A stretch of DNA of 64,000 nucleotides from Ornithobacterium rhinotracheale (GTDB taxonomy: Bacteria > Bacteroidota > Bacteroidia > Flavobacteriales > Weeksellaceae). The stretch lies in contig NZ_CP094846.1 of assembly GCF_022832975.1 (NCBI RefSeq), positions 1,749,501-1,813,500 of the forward strand, given 5' to 3'. How positions within the stretch are numbered: position 1 is the first letter of the stretch; each line of letters begins with the position of its first letter. Below the pieces are notes generated by a model, which was not told where the DNA came from, did not search any database, and worked only from the letters and a program-made list of their open reading frames with translations. Positions 42,837-51,977 of the stretch are shown piece after piece. The translations under genes were made by a program, and so were the position numbers.

Positions 42837-43488
42837 ACTGAAAGTAGTAATAAGCGGTCAAAAGTATTTCGGAAGAGAAATATTTGACTTATGCAGGGAA
42901 CTAGGACATGAAATAACGGCGGTATGCTGCCCAATAGATGATAAGTATATTGCAAGCAGAGCGCGGAATGCGGGGATACAAATAATCCCTGCGGGCTCTC
43001 TCTGCGCCGACAATATGCCAGAGTGCGACCTAGGAATAACGGCTCACTCATTTGACTACATTGGAAAAAGAACGCGATATATTCCACGGCTCGGTTGGCT
43101 TGGTTATCACCCAAGCCTATTGCCGAGGCATCGAGGGCGCTCGGCTATTGAGTGGGCAATTAGAATGAATGATGCCATAACAGGGGGTACTATTTTTTGG
43201 CTAAATGGCGGAATAGACAGAGGAGATATAGCCTATCAAGACTGGTGCTTTATTCCCCCAGAATACAAATTATCGCCAAAGGACGGCGCAAGTAAGCTAT
43301 GGCGTGATGTGCTTTGCCCAATGGGCGTCGAGCTCTACCGCAGGGCCCTAACTGATATTGCGGCGGGTAGAGTTAAAAAGAAGCCACAAGATGCAAGATT
43401 CAGTACATTCGAGCCAGACACAAGGGTAAAAGATATTTATAGGCCAGACCTTTTAATGATTGAACATAAAAAAAGCCCTCAGCTATGA
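42820..43488 (+). CDS. formyltransferase-like protein of the cassette
   Basis: 222 aa. Formyl-transferase N-domain: VVISGQKYFGREIFDL start, GYHPSLLPRHRG near residue 95, TGGTIFWLNGGIDRGDI near residue 122 with the conserved Asp. The Asn two places before His in Fmt-type enzymes (NxHPS) is Gly here. No C-terminal tRNA-binding domain. It overlaps the GNAT end by 17 nt. Use of a formyl or other one-carbon group on a base is inferred from context. Confidence 0.8.
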   Translation: MKNSNKLKVVISGQKYFGREIFDLCRELGHEITAVCCPIDDKYIASRARNAGIQIIPAGSLCADNMPECDLGITAHSFDYIGKRTRYIPRLGWLGYHPSLLPRHRGRSAIEWAIRMNDAITGGTIFWLNGGIDRGDIAYQDWCFIPPEYKLSPKDGASKLWRDVLCPMGVELYRRALTDIAAGRVKKKPQDARFSTFEPDTRVKDIYRPDLLMIEHKKSPQL

Positions 43489-43496
43489 GGGCTTTT
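43471..43496 (+). terminator. right-end terminator of P1
   Basis: AAAAGCCCTCA, loop GCTA, TGAGGGCTTTT. The formyltransferase stop lies inside it. P2 has the same element at 63011-63037. Confidence 0.85.
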
Positions 43497-43499
43497 GCT

Positions 43500-43507
43500 T
43501 ATCTTTG
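43500..43507 (+). promoter_or_regulatory. outward-facing -7 box near the right end
   Basis: TATCTTTG fits TAnnTTTG and is conserved in P2 (reverse strand, 62996-63003). No clear -33 partner. RNA would leave the prophage towards the host. Confidence 0.4.
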
Positions 43508-43531
43508 CCGTGACTGCATCCGACTAAAAAA

Positions 43532-43562
43532 TGTACATTTTGTTTTAAATTTGTGTACATTT
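43532..43562. other. right-end transposase sites R2 and R1
   Basis: TGTACATTT at 43532-43540 and 43554-43562, exactly 22 bp apart, the outer one 16 nt from the end. Mu R1/R2 are also 22 bp apart. Each is followed by [TC]GTTTT. Confidence 0.75.
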
Positions 43563-43578
43563 CGTTTTGCTGATTATA

Positions 43579-43599
43579 CATAATTTTAAGGTTTTTTTT
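43579..43599. terminator. right arm of the split host terminator, with CATA copy
   Basis: CATA (43579-43582), then ATTTTAAGG and eight T, the mirror of 8773-8789. Alone it cannot form the stem, so the porin gene now ends beside a prophage rather than at its own terminator. Confidence 0.8.
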
Positions 43600-43614
43600 G
43601 AGTTCTGATTTTAA

Positions 43615-44862
43615 TTATTGATTACTTTTAAACAAATTAGGGGTAATATATAGCTGTACCCAAGCCCAATTATTAGTTTCATCATGTGAGCCATAACCTC
43701 CTTTAGCCAATTCCATACTCTCTGAAGCAAACATATGAGAATATCCCACATTTAATTTAATATTTTCAGAAATAGTGTTCGAATAAACCAAATCTACTTC
43801 TGTTCCTAAGTATTTGTCTGTATCTGGAGCAATTTGAGCATTTGCAAGAAATACATGTGGCTGAACTAAAAGTTTAGCATCTCCGCCTACATTAAACGCT
43901 ACTTTTCCATAGAAATCGTTCAATCCTTTGCTGTTTGGCGAAGCGTAATTTCCTACATAGAAGTAATCCATAAATCCGTTGAATCCATGGTTTGTGCCAT
44001 ATAATGGGACAAATGTGTGGCTTTTCTCTGTCTCATCATATTTAGTTCCACTCAACAACTCAGCTCCTATACCAAATTGATAAGATGGCTGAATGTAATT
44101 CAACTCTAATCTTGCTTGGTATGCAGATAAATTCACATCATAAGCTGCTTTACCTATTTGATAATATACGCTACCTGTTAATTTAAACGCTGGAGTGATG
44201 TTTGAGTTGATGAATCCTCCCAATGTTTGGCGAGCGTAAACTCTATCTTGTTGAGGATCTTGGAATGAGTTATTCATCATCAATACACTAGCAGAAGTCC
44301 CTGCCCATTTTCTGTTCAAGTGTAGGTACTGCATAGTTTTGTAAGAAAACGCATTGTGTAGATCGTAATAATTACCCAATTTGTTTTCTCCTGTTTGGTT
44401 GTAAGCAAAACCAGCATCTGCAGAAAGCCCATTATTGTTATAGCTTAACAAAGCTGCATCATGAGTTCTACCAGTTTGTGCCCAATCTAGAGCTCCTAGG
44501 ATTCTCTCATCATCATAAGAAAGTGGCTGGCGACCTAATTTTAAGCTAAAGTTTTCTCCCATGCCTAACTTAGCCCAAGCTTCGTAGATACCTACACCTT
44601 CAGAAGCACCTGGCTGCCCAGCATCTCCCCATACGCTCACATTTTGTAAGGTAGTTTGCAATTCCAAGAAATCCTTTTTGTAGTTAACACCTAATCTTGT
44701 ACGCTGAGATACAAAAGTAGCAGGATCGGTATCTTTTACATACAAATCAGCTTGACCATGACGATACTCAAAACGAGTTTTCAAGTTTGCATCGATGCTC
44801 AACTGAGCAAATGATACTCCAGCTGCCATCATTGCAGCTAACGATAAAATTGACTTTTTCAT
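43615..44862 (-). CDS. outer-membrane porin, alginate-export family type
   Basis: 415 aa with a signal peptide (KKSILSLAAMMAAGVSFAQ) and alternating beta-barrel strands to the C-terminus. NLKTRFEYRHGQAD, FSLKLGRQPLSYDDERILGALDW and the end NWAWVQLYITPNLF agree with the alginate_exp barrel family. Last gene of the nrf/ccs cluster; it may supply nitrite or other anions to the periplasm. Substrate unproven. Confidence 0.8.
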   Translation of the reverse strand: MKKSILSLAAMMAAGVSFAQLSIDANLKTRFEYRHGQADLYVKDTDPATFVSQRTRLGVNYKKDFLELQTTLQNVSVWGDAGQPGASEGVGIYEAWAKLGMGENFSLKLGRQPLSYDDERILGALDWAQTGRTHDAALLSYNNNGLSADAGFAYNQTGENKLGNYYDLHNAFSYKTMQYLHLNRKWAGTSASVLMMNNSFQDPQQDRVYARQTLGGFINSNITPAFKLTGSVYYQIGKAAYDVNLSAYQARLELNYIQPSYQFGIGAELLSGTKYDETEKSHTFVPLYGTNHGFNGFMDYFYVGNYASPNSKGLNDFYGKVAFNVGGDAKLLVQPHVFLANAQIAPDTDKYLGTEVDLVYSNTISENIKLNVGYSHMFASESMELAKGGYGSHDETNNWAWVQLYITPNLFKSNQ

Positions 44863-44887
44863 ACTAAAAAATTTAATTTTAATTATT

Positions 44888-47800
44888 CTATCTTAATTTT
44901 TTCTGTTCATTTTTATTTAATTTATAAAATTTAATAGCGGCTAACACGCTTATTATTCCAAATATTACCACTGCCCAATACACCCAAACTGGTACAGGAA
45001 CGGGATCTCCCTTGGCATAAGAATGCAATCCACTGAGGTAATAATTCACGCCATACGAAGTCATGATAATACTTGCAAACGCCCACATACTGCACAAGTT
45101 ATACATCAGAGCATTGGCTAATTTAGGGATTAATCGTAAGTGCAAAACAATGGCATATACCATAATCGAAATCAACGCCCAAGTTTCTTTAGGATCCCAA
45201 GCCCAGTAGCGTCCCCAGCTTTCATTCGCCCAGATTCCGCCTAAAAAAGTCCCGATTGTGAGCAAAAACAGCCCTATGGTAAGCGACATTTCGTTCACGA
45301 TCGACATCTCTTGCATCGCAGCCCACCATCTTTTGCTTGGCATTTTTGGTTTAAAAATGATTAAAACCAAAGAAAGTAAGGCTAATACCGCAGAAAGTGC
45401 CAATGGTGCATAACTCCCCACAATCACAGCGACATGAATCTTTAGCCAATAGGAATGTAATACGGGTTTAAGGTTTGTGATTTCTGGATTGAGCCAATCT
45501 AAGAAACTCACAAACAGCAAAACGCCCGAAAATAATAACCCCACAGGCAAAGCAAAAGATGATTTTTTACTAAACAACAAACCGAAAAGCAAAACGCCCC
45601 ATGACACGAAAAGCATCATTTCAAAACCGTCGCTCCATGGTGGGTGTTTGGCAATGTACCATCTTAAACCCAAATCAAATGTGAAGACTAAAAATCCGAT
45701 GAACGATAAAATGTAGCCTACTTTTAATATTGAATTCAGCGATTTTTGCGTGCTGAATAATCCCAAAATATTTACGACCAAAAGAATAATGCCCAAAACC
45801 ATAAAAAATCCAAATAGATAATTTCCAATATTGGCTTTGGTATAAAAAGTTTCAGCTGCAATCATCGTTTCGCTAGGATATACCTCTTTGCCTATTTCCT
45901 TTTGATACGCCGAAATGTAGAGCAAACTTTCATCTGCGTCTTTGTAATTTTCGGCGTTAAATTCTGGCTGAGCGTTGGCTTTTGCAAGTGCCGACAAATA
46001 GTATTTTCCTATATTTTGAACAAAGGTTGCATCTTCTGGCGTAAAATCTTTTTGTGATTGTTTGGCGGTAAACCATTCATTGTTTTCAGCATTTTTGTTT
46101 GGGAACAATCGCAAAAAATCTCCCATTACTATGCCATAAAAAATATTAAATCGCTCATCTAGTTTTAGCAATTCCTTGTCGGCATCGTTTCGTTCCGAAG
46201 CTTTGAGACGATTCACTCGCTCAACCTCATCATGCAAAAGATAAGTCCCTTTTTCATCGATTAAATCATCAAACGCATAATATTTCTGAACGGGTAAATT
46301 CAATTTTTTGAGTAATCTGCTCAATTTTTCATCATCTACTTTAAAAATCGGTATTTGGCTGTATAATTTCGGATTAATTTGAATGGATAATAAAAACTGC
46401 TCAGGCGAAAGTTTATAAGTCTTATCGGCTGTGCTTATTGCAATATTAGTCTTGCCATTTAACTTACGCGAAATCTCGTAGGCCAAAGTGGTAAGCGGTT
46501 TCATTCGCCCATCTAAATCTTGCACTACGAGACGCCCATACTCATTGGCTTTTTCTTGAGGCGTAATGCTGCTTTCAAAATCTTGTGCATGCATAGCTCC
46601 CATCCCCAGTGCAAAGACCAAAATTAAATTAATGGATTTTTTAATCTTACTCAATCTTTTATTTAAAATTGAAAAACGGCTCGCCTTGGCAAATAAAGTG
46701 AGAATCATACAAATAAATAAAAGTGCATAGCCTGCATAAGTCACTAGCGTTCCCAATCGGTCTTTGTTCACAGAAAGTAGTGTTCCTTGCTCATCGGCAT
46801 CATACGATGATTGGTAAAAACGATAGCCACGATAGTCCAAAACATGATTCATATAGATTTTAAACTCAAAATCCTTATCCTCTTCCTTGTCAATCACTTG
46901 CACATCACTCGCATACCCCGACGGACTTTGGCTTCCTGGGTAGCGTTCTATCTCAAATTTGTTTAATTTTAAAGCAAATGGCAAGAATTTCTTTTCTGAG
47001 CCAAATGTGTATTGATAAGTTTTCCCTTTGTATTGAAAGGATTTCCATTCGGGTGCCTTGTTTGTAAACGGAAAATAGGAATTTGCTATATTTTCCCCAT
47101 TGGCATCGGTGATTTCCACCTCTACCATTTTCGGGTAAAATTCTTCTAAATTTTGCGGTGCTTCGGAGTAAGACTGTTGTTTATTCTCGGCAATGTCTTT
47201 CACCAAAAATGTCGCGTCTCCCCACTGGTATAGCGTATTATACACCAAGTTTGAAACTGTATCGGCAGGCAAAACCGACATTTTTTGCGTCATCATTTCC
47301 ACGATAGATAACTTTTCTCTAGACTTGATTTTCCAAGCTCCGTTTTCTTTAAAAATTTGAATAAAAGCCGAAGGATTTTTATAGTTAAAGCTTAATTTTT
47401 CGGCATTTGGCAATGGGATTTCTGCACGATTTACAACATGCAAATCCTCTCTCCCCTGCCCTCTGGAAATAGCCATTTCCATAATAGTGTCTTTCCCTTC
47501 TTTTAATTCTGGAATTGCAGCTTTAAAGTATTTTACAACTTTAAAATTAAATTTTTCGTTGTTTAGTTCTAAGGATTTGTCAATTCCAGAAAAATTATAA
47601 GGAATAATGTTTACTAAAGCCAAATCTAATTGATCCTCAAATTGGATTTGGGCATATTTTTCGGCTGAAAGAAAATAATTTACCGCCTGCCCTTCTCGGA
47701 TAGACATGTTCCCTTCTGTACCAAAAAATCTTGTAATTCCTGCTCCTAGAATAATGATTACAAAAGCTATGTGAAAGAGCCCTATCACCAATTTTTTCTT

Positions 47801-48016
47801 GCTCAGGAGATTATATTTCTTTATATGAAAAATAAAATTAATTGAAAGCCAAAGCATTAAAAGTTCAAACCACCAAGCTTCATACACCTGAGCGCGTGCG
47901 ACTTGCGTTCCATAGTCATTTTCCACAAAAGTTGCCACAGCCATTGCCACGGCAAAAATGAAAAGCAACACCATCGAAACCTTGGTTGAAACTAAAAATT
48001 GAAGAAATTTTCTCAT
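44888..48016 (-). CDS. ResB-CcsA fused cytochrome c synthase
   Basis: 1042 aa from ATG 48016 (MRKFLQFLVSTKVSMVLLF). The ResB half has helices near the N-terminus and a large periplasmic domain up to about residue 440. A second hydrophobic segment starts the CcsA half, whose late part has the WWD-type haem motif (ESWGRYWAWDPKETWALI) and flanking His. Ligates haem to CxxCH apoproteins by system II, needed for NrfA and NrfH next door. Fused forms are usual in Bacteroidota. Confidence 0.9.
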   Translation of the reverse strand: MRKFLQFLVSTKVSMVLLFIFAVAMAVATFVENDYGTQVARAQVYEAWWFELLMLWLSINFIFHIKKYNLLSKKKLVIGLFHIAFVIIILGAGITRFFGTEGNMSIREGQAVNYFLSAEKYAQIQFEDQLDLALVNIIPYNFSGIDKSLELNNEKFNFKVVKYFKAAIPELKEGKDTIMEMAISRGQGREDLHVVNRAEIPLPNAEKLSFNYKNPSAFIQIFKENGAWKIKSREKLSIVEMMTQKMSVLPADTVSNLVYNTLYQWGDATFLVKDIAENKQQSYSEAPQNLEEFYPKMVEVEITDANGENIANSYFPFTNKAPEWKSFQYKGKTYQYTFGSEKKFLPFALKLNKFEIERYPGSQSPSGYASDVQVIDKEEDKDFEFKIYMNHVLDYRGYRFYQSSYDADEQGTLLSVNKDRLGTLVTYAGYALLFICMILTLFAKASRFSILNKRLSKIKKSINLILVFALGMGAMHAQDFESSITPQEKANEYGRLVVQDLDGRMKPLTTLAYEISRKLNGKTNIAISTADKTYKLSPEQFLLSIQINPKLYSQIPIFKVDDEKLSRLLKKLNLPVQKYYAFDDLIDEKGTYLLHDEVERVNRLKASERNDADKELLKLDERFNIFYGIVMGDFLRLFPNKNAENNEWFTAKQSQKDFTPEDATFVQNIGKYYLSALAKANAQPEFNAENYKDADESLLYISAYQKEIGKEVYPSETMIAAETFYTKANIGNYLFGFFMVLGIILLVVNILGLFSTQKSLNSILKVGYILSFIGFLVFTFDLGLRWYIAKHPPWSDGFEMMLFVSWGVLLFGLLFSKKSSFALPVGLLFSGVLLFVSFLDWLNPEITNLKPVLHSYWLKIHVAVIVGSYAPLALSAVLALLSLVLIIFKPKMPSKRWWAAMQEMSIVNEMSLTIGLFLLTIGTFLGGIWANESWGRYWAWDPKETWALISIMVYAIVLHLRLIPKLANALMYNLCSMWAFASIIMTSYGVNYYLSGLHSYAKGDPVPVPVWVYWAVVIFGIISVLAAIKFYKLNKNEQKKLR

Positions 48017-48049
48017 GCTTAGATTTTCGAAAAAATATGTTTTAGTAAA

Positions 48050-48092
48050 AAAAAGACTATCCGAGTGAAAAAACAACGGGGATAGTCTTTTT
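48050..48092 (-). terminator. terminator behind nrfA
   Basis: AAAAAGACTATCC / GGATAGTCTTTTT stem with a 17-nt loop between nrfA and the ccs gene. On the reverse strand eight T follow. It should lower read-through from nrfHA into ccs. Confidence 0.75.
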
Positions 48093-48113
48093 AAATTCTA
48101 ATTAAATGTACTA

Positions 48114-49610
48114 TTATTTAGCCATAGAAACTTCCTGTACTCCGTATTTTGCTTCTCTTTGTTTTGCTTGTTGCAACCATTGAGGAACAATTTCTTTCAA
48201 GAATTTCTCTTTTTCTGCTCTTAATTTTGGCATATCCAGTCCTATATATTTTTGGAGTTCCGCTTTATTATCTAAATTCGGGAACTGAACTGGCTGTTTC
48301 AATCCTAATTGAGCTAATAATCTAGCTAGTTTTAGTCTTGTTTGAGCTACTTCTTGGATACCGCTACTTGCTATTCTTGCAACCTCTACTGGCGCGTGGA
48401 ATGCTGCCCCGTGAGATGCTACTGAGTAATCCCATCTCCATTGAGCGTGTCTTAATCCAAGTAAGATATCTTTCATCTGTGCTTCGGTAGCTCCTAAATC
48501 CCAAGCTTTTTTAGCCTCGATATGTGCTTTTGCCAATTCTTTAGCCAAATATCCTGTAGATTCTTTGATTTTAGTTTGTCTTTCATATACATCAGCCACC
48601 AAATTCTTCTCGCTCTCTCTGTGACATACAAAGCATGAATTTTCTGGATTTTGCAATGGAGATCCTATGTGGTGATCTGTGAATTTTTGTCCTCCTTCTG
48701 ATTTGTATGGCATATGGCAATCGGCACAAGAAACGCCTCTTTTTGCGTGAACACCTTGTTTAAAGATTTCGTAATCTGGGTGCTGTGCTTTCAACATTTT
48801 AGCTTTAGACAATGGGTGTTCCCAGTCGTAGAAGTTGATTGAATCATAATATCTTTCTGCCCCTTCTACTGTTTTACCATTATGCCAAGGGAAAGTTAGG
48901 TATTGAGCTCCTTCTACTTTGTTTTTATCGAAATAATATTCTACGTGACATTGTGCACACACAAGGTTTCTCATTTCTTGATGAGATTGTGTTTTGATAT
49001 CTTGCCCCATTGCTTCAAAAGCTTCGACCAGTGCAGGGCGAGTAATTGTCAAATTCATAGTTTTTGAATCATGACAATCCGCACAACTGATTTTGTTTAC
49101 CACTTCTGGACCTAAATCACTCCATTTTTTACTATAAAATTGGGCTACTCCCATTTGTTGCATCAGCCTTGGCACATCAGGGCTTTTGCATGTCCAGCAA
49201 GTAGATGGCATAGGCCCTTCTCCTGGTTTCATAGGCGCTCCCGTTCTTAAAGTTTCTCTGATGTCATCAATTGCATAGAAATGCCCTCTAGGCTGAGTAT
49301 AATCTTTTGAGAAAGCGTATCCAGCCCATAACACAACTAGCGCTGGCTCATCTTTCAAGACATCTCTTTTCCCACTAGAGTAGTAGGGAGATTTGTAGGT
49401 AGTATCAGCTGTTTGCTGATAAGACTGATATTGTCTTGGATAATTAAGCCCCCATATTGAATCTCGTGGTTCAATACGGTCTTCTGCAATCTTTACTTTT
49501 GGCTGGTACGCATATTTTGCCTCTGCTTTTCGGTCGGTGATATTAGAAATCAAAAGACCTAAAAAGAAAACAGCCACAATCGTTACGATAAAAAAGAACC
49601 AATTTTTCAT
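48114..49610 (-). CDS. nrfA: cytochrome c nitrite reductase, catalytic subunit
   Basis: 498-aa periplasmic pentahaem enzyme reducing nitrite to ammonium. Five haem sites are seen: CWTCK (the Lys-ligated catalytic haem typical of NrfA) near residue 137, then CADCH, CAQCH, CADCH and CFVCH. N-terminal signal anchor (WFFFIVTIVAVFFLGLLIS). Stands 5 nt after nrfH. Confidence 0.97.
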   Translation of the reverse strand: MKNWFFFIVTIVAVFFLGLLISNITDRKAEAKYAYQPKVKIAEDRIEPRDSIWGLNYPRQYQSYQQTADTTYKSPYYSSGKRDVLKDEPALVVLWAGYAFSKDYTQPRGHFYAIDDIRETLRTGAPMKPGEGPMPSTCWTCKSPDVPRLMQQMGVAQFYSKKWSDLGPEVVNKISCADCHDSKTMNLTITRPALVEAFEAMGQDIKTQSHQEMRNLVCAQCHVEYYFDKNKVEGAQYLTFPWHNGKTVEGAERYYDSINFYDWEHPLSKAKMLKAQHPDYEIFKQGVHAKRGVSCADCHMPYKSEGGQKFTDHHIGSPLQNPENSCFVCHRESEKNLVADVYERQTKIKESTGYLAKELAKAHIEAKKAWDLGATEAQMKDILLGLRHAQWRWDYSVASHGAAFHAPVEVARIASSGIQEVAQTRLKLARLLAQLGLKQPVQFPNLDNKAELQKYIGLDMPKLRAEKEKFLKEIVPQWLQQAKQREAKYGVQEVSMAK

Positions 49611-49615
49611 TTTAA

Positions 49616-50278
49616 TTATTTATTTTCTTGTTTTTTAGACTTATTTTTTTCTTGCTCCTGCACATTTTTCTGTAACCATTCTGGAACAATTTGTTCGTTT
49701 TCATTGGTCACATCTGTAGTGGGTTCAATCAAATACCCCACAGATGATAAACTTTTTACATTACCATGCGGAACTTGCTCGTGGCACTCCCAACAAGTGC
49801 GTGATGTTCTATTTTCTACATGATGCGCTACTGTTCCAGCGGTTTTAGCATCTGTAATTTGATTTTCGTGACATCTCACACAATTCTCTTGAATCACTTT
49901 TATCGAAGCCTCTTTAGCTCTGATAACTTGTGGCTCGCTACGAGTGGTAAACACATAAGAATGGTACAAACCATCTTTTGCTTTAAAAAAGTATTTGGCA
50001 AAAACATTGCTATGTGGAACATGGCAATCATTGCATGAAGCAACTCTACGGTGTGAACTTTTGGCCCATGTCATGTATTCAGGAGTCATCACATGGCAAT
50101 TGATACACGCCTTGGGATCATCAGACAAATAAGATGTGGCTTTACTAAAATGTAAAGTATAAAACCCTAAACCTAACAAAGCACCAAATGATATAATGGC
50201 TGGCACCTCCCACTTTTTCGATGGAAGAATACTCCAAAGTCCCCTTCTTTTATGCTCTGAATTATGATCGCTATTCAT
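49616..50278 (-). CDS. nrfH: nitrite reductase membrane subunit, tetrahaem
   Basis: 220 aa of the NapC/NirT family; passes electrons from menaquinol to NrfA. One membrane helix near residue 30 (PAIISFGALLGLGFYTLHF), four haem sites CINCH, CNDCH, CVRCH and CWECH, then a long charged tail (NVQEQEKNKSKKQENK). The 235 bp before it hold a possible promoter (reverse-strand TTG-N20-TATTTTCG near 50305-50335). Confidence 0.95.
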   Translation of the reverse strand: MNSDHNSEHKRRGLWSILPSKKWEVPAIISFGALLGLGFYTLHFSKATSYLSDDPKACINCHVMTPEYMTWAKSSHRRVASCNDCHVPHSNVFAKYFFKAKDGLYHSYVFTTRSEPQVIRAKEASIKVIQENCVRCHENQITDAKTAGTVAHHVENRTSRTCWECHEQVPHGNVKSLSSVGYLIEPTTDVTNENEQIVPEWLQKNVQEQEKNKSKKQENK

Positions 50279-50513
50279 AACTTTTGTACATTATTTTTCA
50301 CGAAAATAAGTCACATAAAAGTTCCTGACAATGATATTTTTCAGTGTTTTGAATAGCTCGGAAATGGAGATATTGTGTATTTTTTACCAATCTCCCTATA
50401 AATCAAATTATTACGAATTAAATACCTTATTATCTTTTTTGGAATTTAGAATAATTATAAACATCAAACCATTCATTTGTATTTAATCTAAATAAAAATA
50501 GGTCGTTTTCTCT

Positions 50514-51038
50514 CTAATTATAGTGCCACATGCCTAATTTATGCTTTTTTGCATATTGCAATGATTCATAAAAAAGCTTCTCAAATTTCACATTGGGCGG
50601 AATCGTCAATTGGCGCGCATAGCCATTTTTTATGATCTCATTGTTTATAAAAGTGCCGTCGCTCAAATAGGCATAAGCCAAAGTTCTTTTGTATTTATCA
50701 TAGTGCTCAACATCGTACTCCAATCGCACATATCGGTTATTGACTAAGTTGTATGTGAAAATTCTTGCTTGGTCTCCAAAAAATTCTACAGGATGAAGCT
50801 CTGGAGTATTAATCCCAATCAAGCGCACCTTAATTATTGATTTTTTATTTTCTAAATAAAAGGTATCTCCATCAATCACAGTTTTCACCTTATAATACCC
50901 CTCCCCTGGATACTCCTCGGCAGGATTATTTTTGATAGAAATATTTACACGATTAAGCACGGCTTCTGGGTCATCATCTTTTTGGCAAGAAAAAAATGAA
51001 AACACTACGAGTGAGAAAAGAATACTTAGTTTACGCAT
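50514..51038 (-). CDS. secreted thermonuclease-like lipoprotein
   Basis: 174 aa. Lipoprotein signal (LFSLVVFSFFSC, Cys 18) followed by an SNase domain: KTVIDGDTFYLE, VRLIGINTPE (catalytic Arg/Asp region) and YKRTLAYAYLSDGTFINNEII with the ending KHKLGMWHY. A Ca-dependent surface nuclease is expected. Confidence 0.87.
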   Translation of the reverse strand: MRKLSILFSLVVFSFFSCQKDDDPEAVLNRVNISIKNNPAEEYPGEGYYKVKTVIDGDTFYLENKKSIIKVRLIGINTPELHPVEFFGDQARIFTYNLVNNRYVRLEYDVEHYDKYKRTLAYAYLSDGTFINNEIIKNGYARQLTIPPNVKFEKLFYESLQYAKKHKLGMWHYN

Positions 51039-51215
51039 AATTCATACCTTAATATATTATATAGCAAATGTACAAGTAAAAAATCAAACGAAACTTAAAA
51101 TTATTGTAAAATCAATTGCAATAATGATTTTTAAAATCTTTACATTTTTTTAGCCTTGAAAAAAGCCTTAATTACAAATATTTTTTTCACTTTTGTAGGT
51201 AGAAATTTACTTTTT

Positions 51216-51965
51216 ATGAAAAATCGCACATTTTCATTGATTTCCTTAGCAAGCATTCTCTCTTTCACCGCTTGCCAAAAGCAACTCTATAAGCAACCCG
51301 AAGTTGCGCAACAAGAAATCAACATTACCTCAGCATATGCTCCAAGCCCTGAACTCACCGAAATAATTGCGCCCTATAAAAAGCAGCTTGACCAGGAAAT
51401 GGACCAAGTGCTCACCTACAATCCTTACGATTTAAGAAAAGGAATGAATGCGAATTTGAGCAATCTCCTTGCCGATCAGTTGCTTGAAGCGGGCAATAAA
51501 ATTTTTCAAAAAAAATATCATCACGATATCGATGTAGCTTTGCTAAACGCAGGGGGAATCCGTAGAACTTTTACGCCAGGCAATATCACGGTGCGCAGTA
51601 TTTTTGAGCTGATGCCATTTGAAAACGAAGCCGTGGTGGTAAAATTAAACGGAAAAGATTTTCTAAAAATGATTGATTATCTCAAAGAGCATCGCAAAAA
51701 AGGGCATCCCATTGCAGGTTTGAGCTTTTCGCTTGACGCACCTGATTTAAACATTATGCTCAGCAACAATCGCAAATTTGATGTGAATAAGTCTTACTGG
51801 GTCATCACCAACGATTATTTGCAAAAAGGTGGCGATGGCATGACTTTCTTAACACAGCCCGAAGAAATTATAAAAATCAACGAAAAACTTCGTGATATTT
51901 TTATCCAAGAATTCAAGGCAAACGACACTTTACAAATCAACAACAATCCAAGATATTTACCCTAA
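51216..51965 (+). CDS. 5'-nucleotidase C-terminal domain lipoprotein
   Basis: 249 aa from ATG 51216 (MKNRTFSLISLASILSFTAC lipobox). Corresponds to the substrate-binding C-terminal domain of UshA-type 5'-nucleotidases: NPYDLRKGMNANLSNLLADQLL, DVALLNAGGIRRTF, LMPFENEAVVVKLNG, WVITNDYLQKGGDGMTFL. Its catalytic partner is the next gene, 12 nt away. Confidence 0.85.
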   Translation: MKNRTFSLISLASILSFTACQKQLYKQPEVAQQEINITSAYAPSPELTEIIAPYKKQLDQEMDQVLTYNPYDLRKGMNANLSNLLADQLLEAGNKIFQKKYHHDIDVALLNAGGIRRTFTPGNITVRSIFELMPFENEAVVVKLNGKDFLKMIDYLKEHRKKGHPIAGLSFSLDAPDLNIMLSNNRKFDVNKSYWVITNDYLQKGGDGMTFLTQPEEIIKINEKLRDIFIQEFKANDTLQINNNPRYLP

Positions 51966-51977
51966 AATTAATTGACC

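Larger units (their letters stand above)
8794..43578 (+). mobile_element. Mu-like transposable prophage P1 (complete)
   Basis: 34,785 bp. Termini are fixed by three independent signs: the host terminator is restored by removing the element with one CATA; AAATGTACA lies 16 nt inside each end; and similarity to the right end of P2 (62925) stops at the same base. It encodes a MuA-like DDE transposase, a MuB-like ATPase, DUF3164, GemA-like protein, Mu-type portal (DUF935), gpG, gp36 and gp28-like terminase, capsid, contractile-tail proteins and lysis genes. No essential gene looks broken, so it may be active. Unlike Mu, the portal/terminase block is inverted. Confidence 0.93.

Noticed and set aside
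42641-43114. 157-aa reverse frame across the GNAT and formyltransferase genes
   Set aside because: Both forward proteins have clear domains here; this is antisense.
42820-43488. Second methionyl-tRNA formyltransferase (fmt)
   Set aside because: Lacks the C-terminal tRNA domain and the catalytic Asn, and sits in phage cargo.
8813-43580. TG...CA termini with a 5-bp duplication as in Mu
   Set aside because: No pair of TG/CA positions gives matching 5-mers, and it would not agree with P2 or with the restored terminator.
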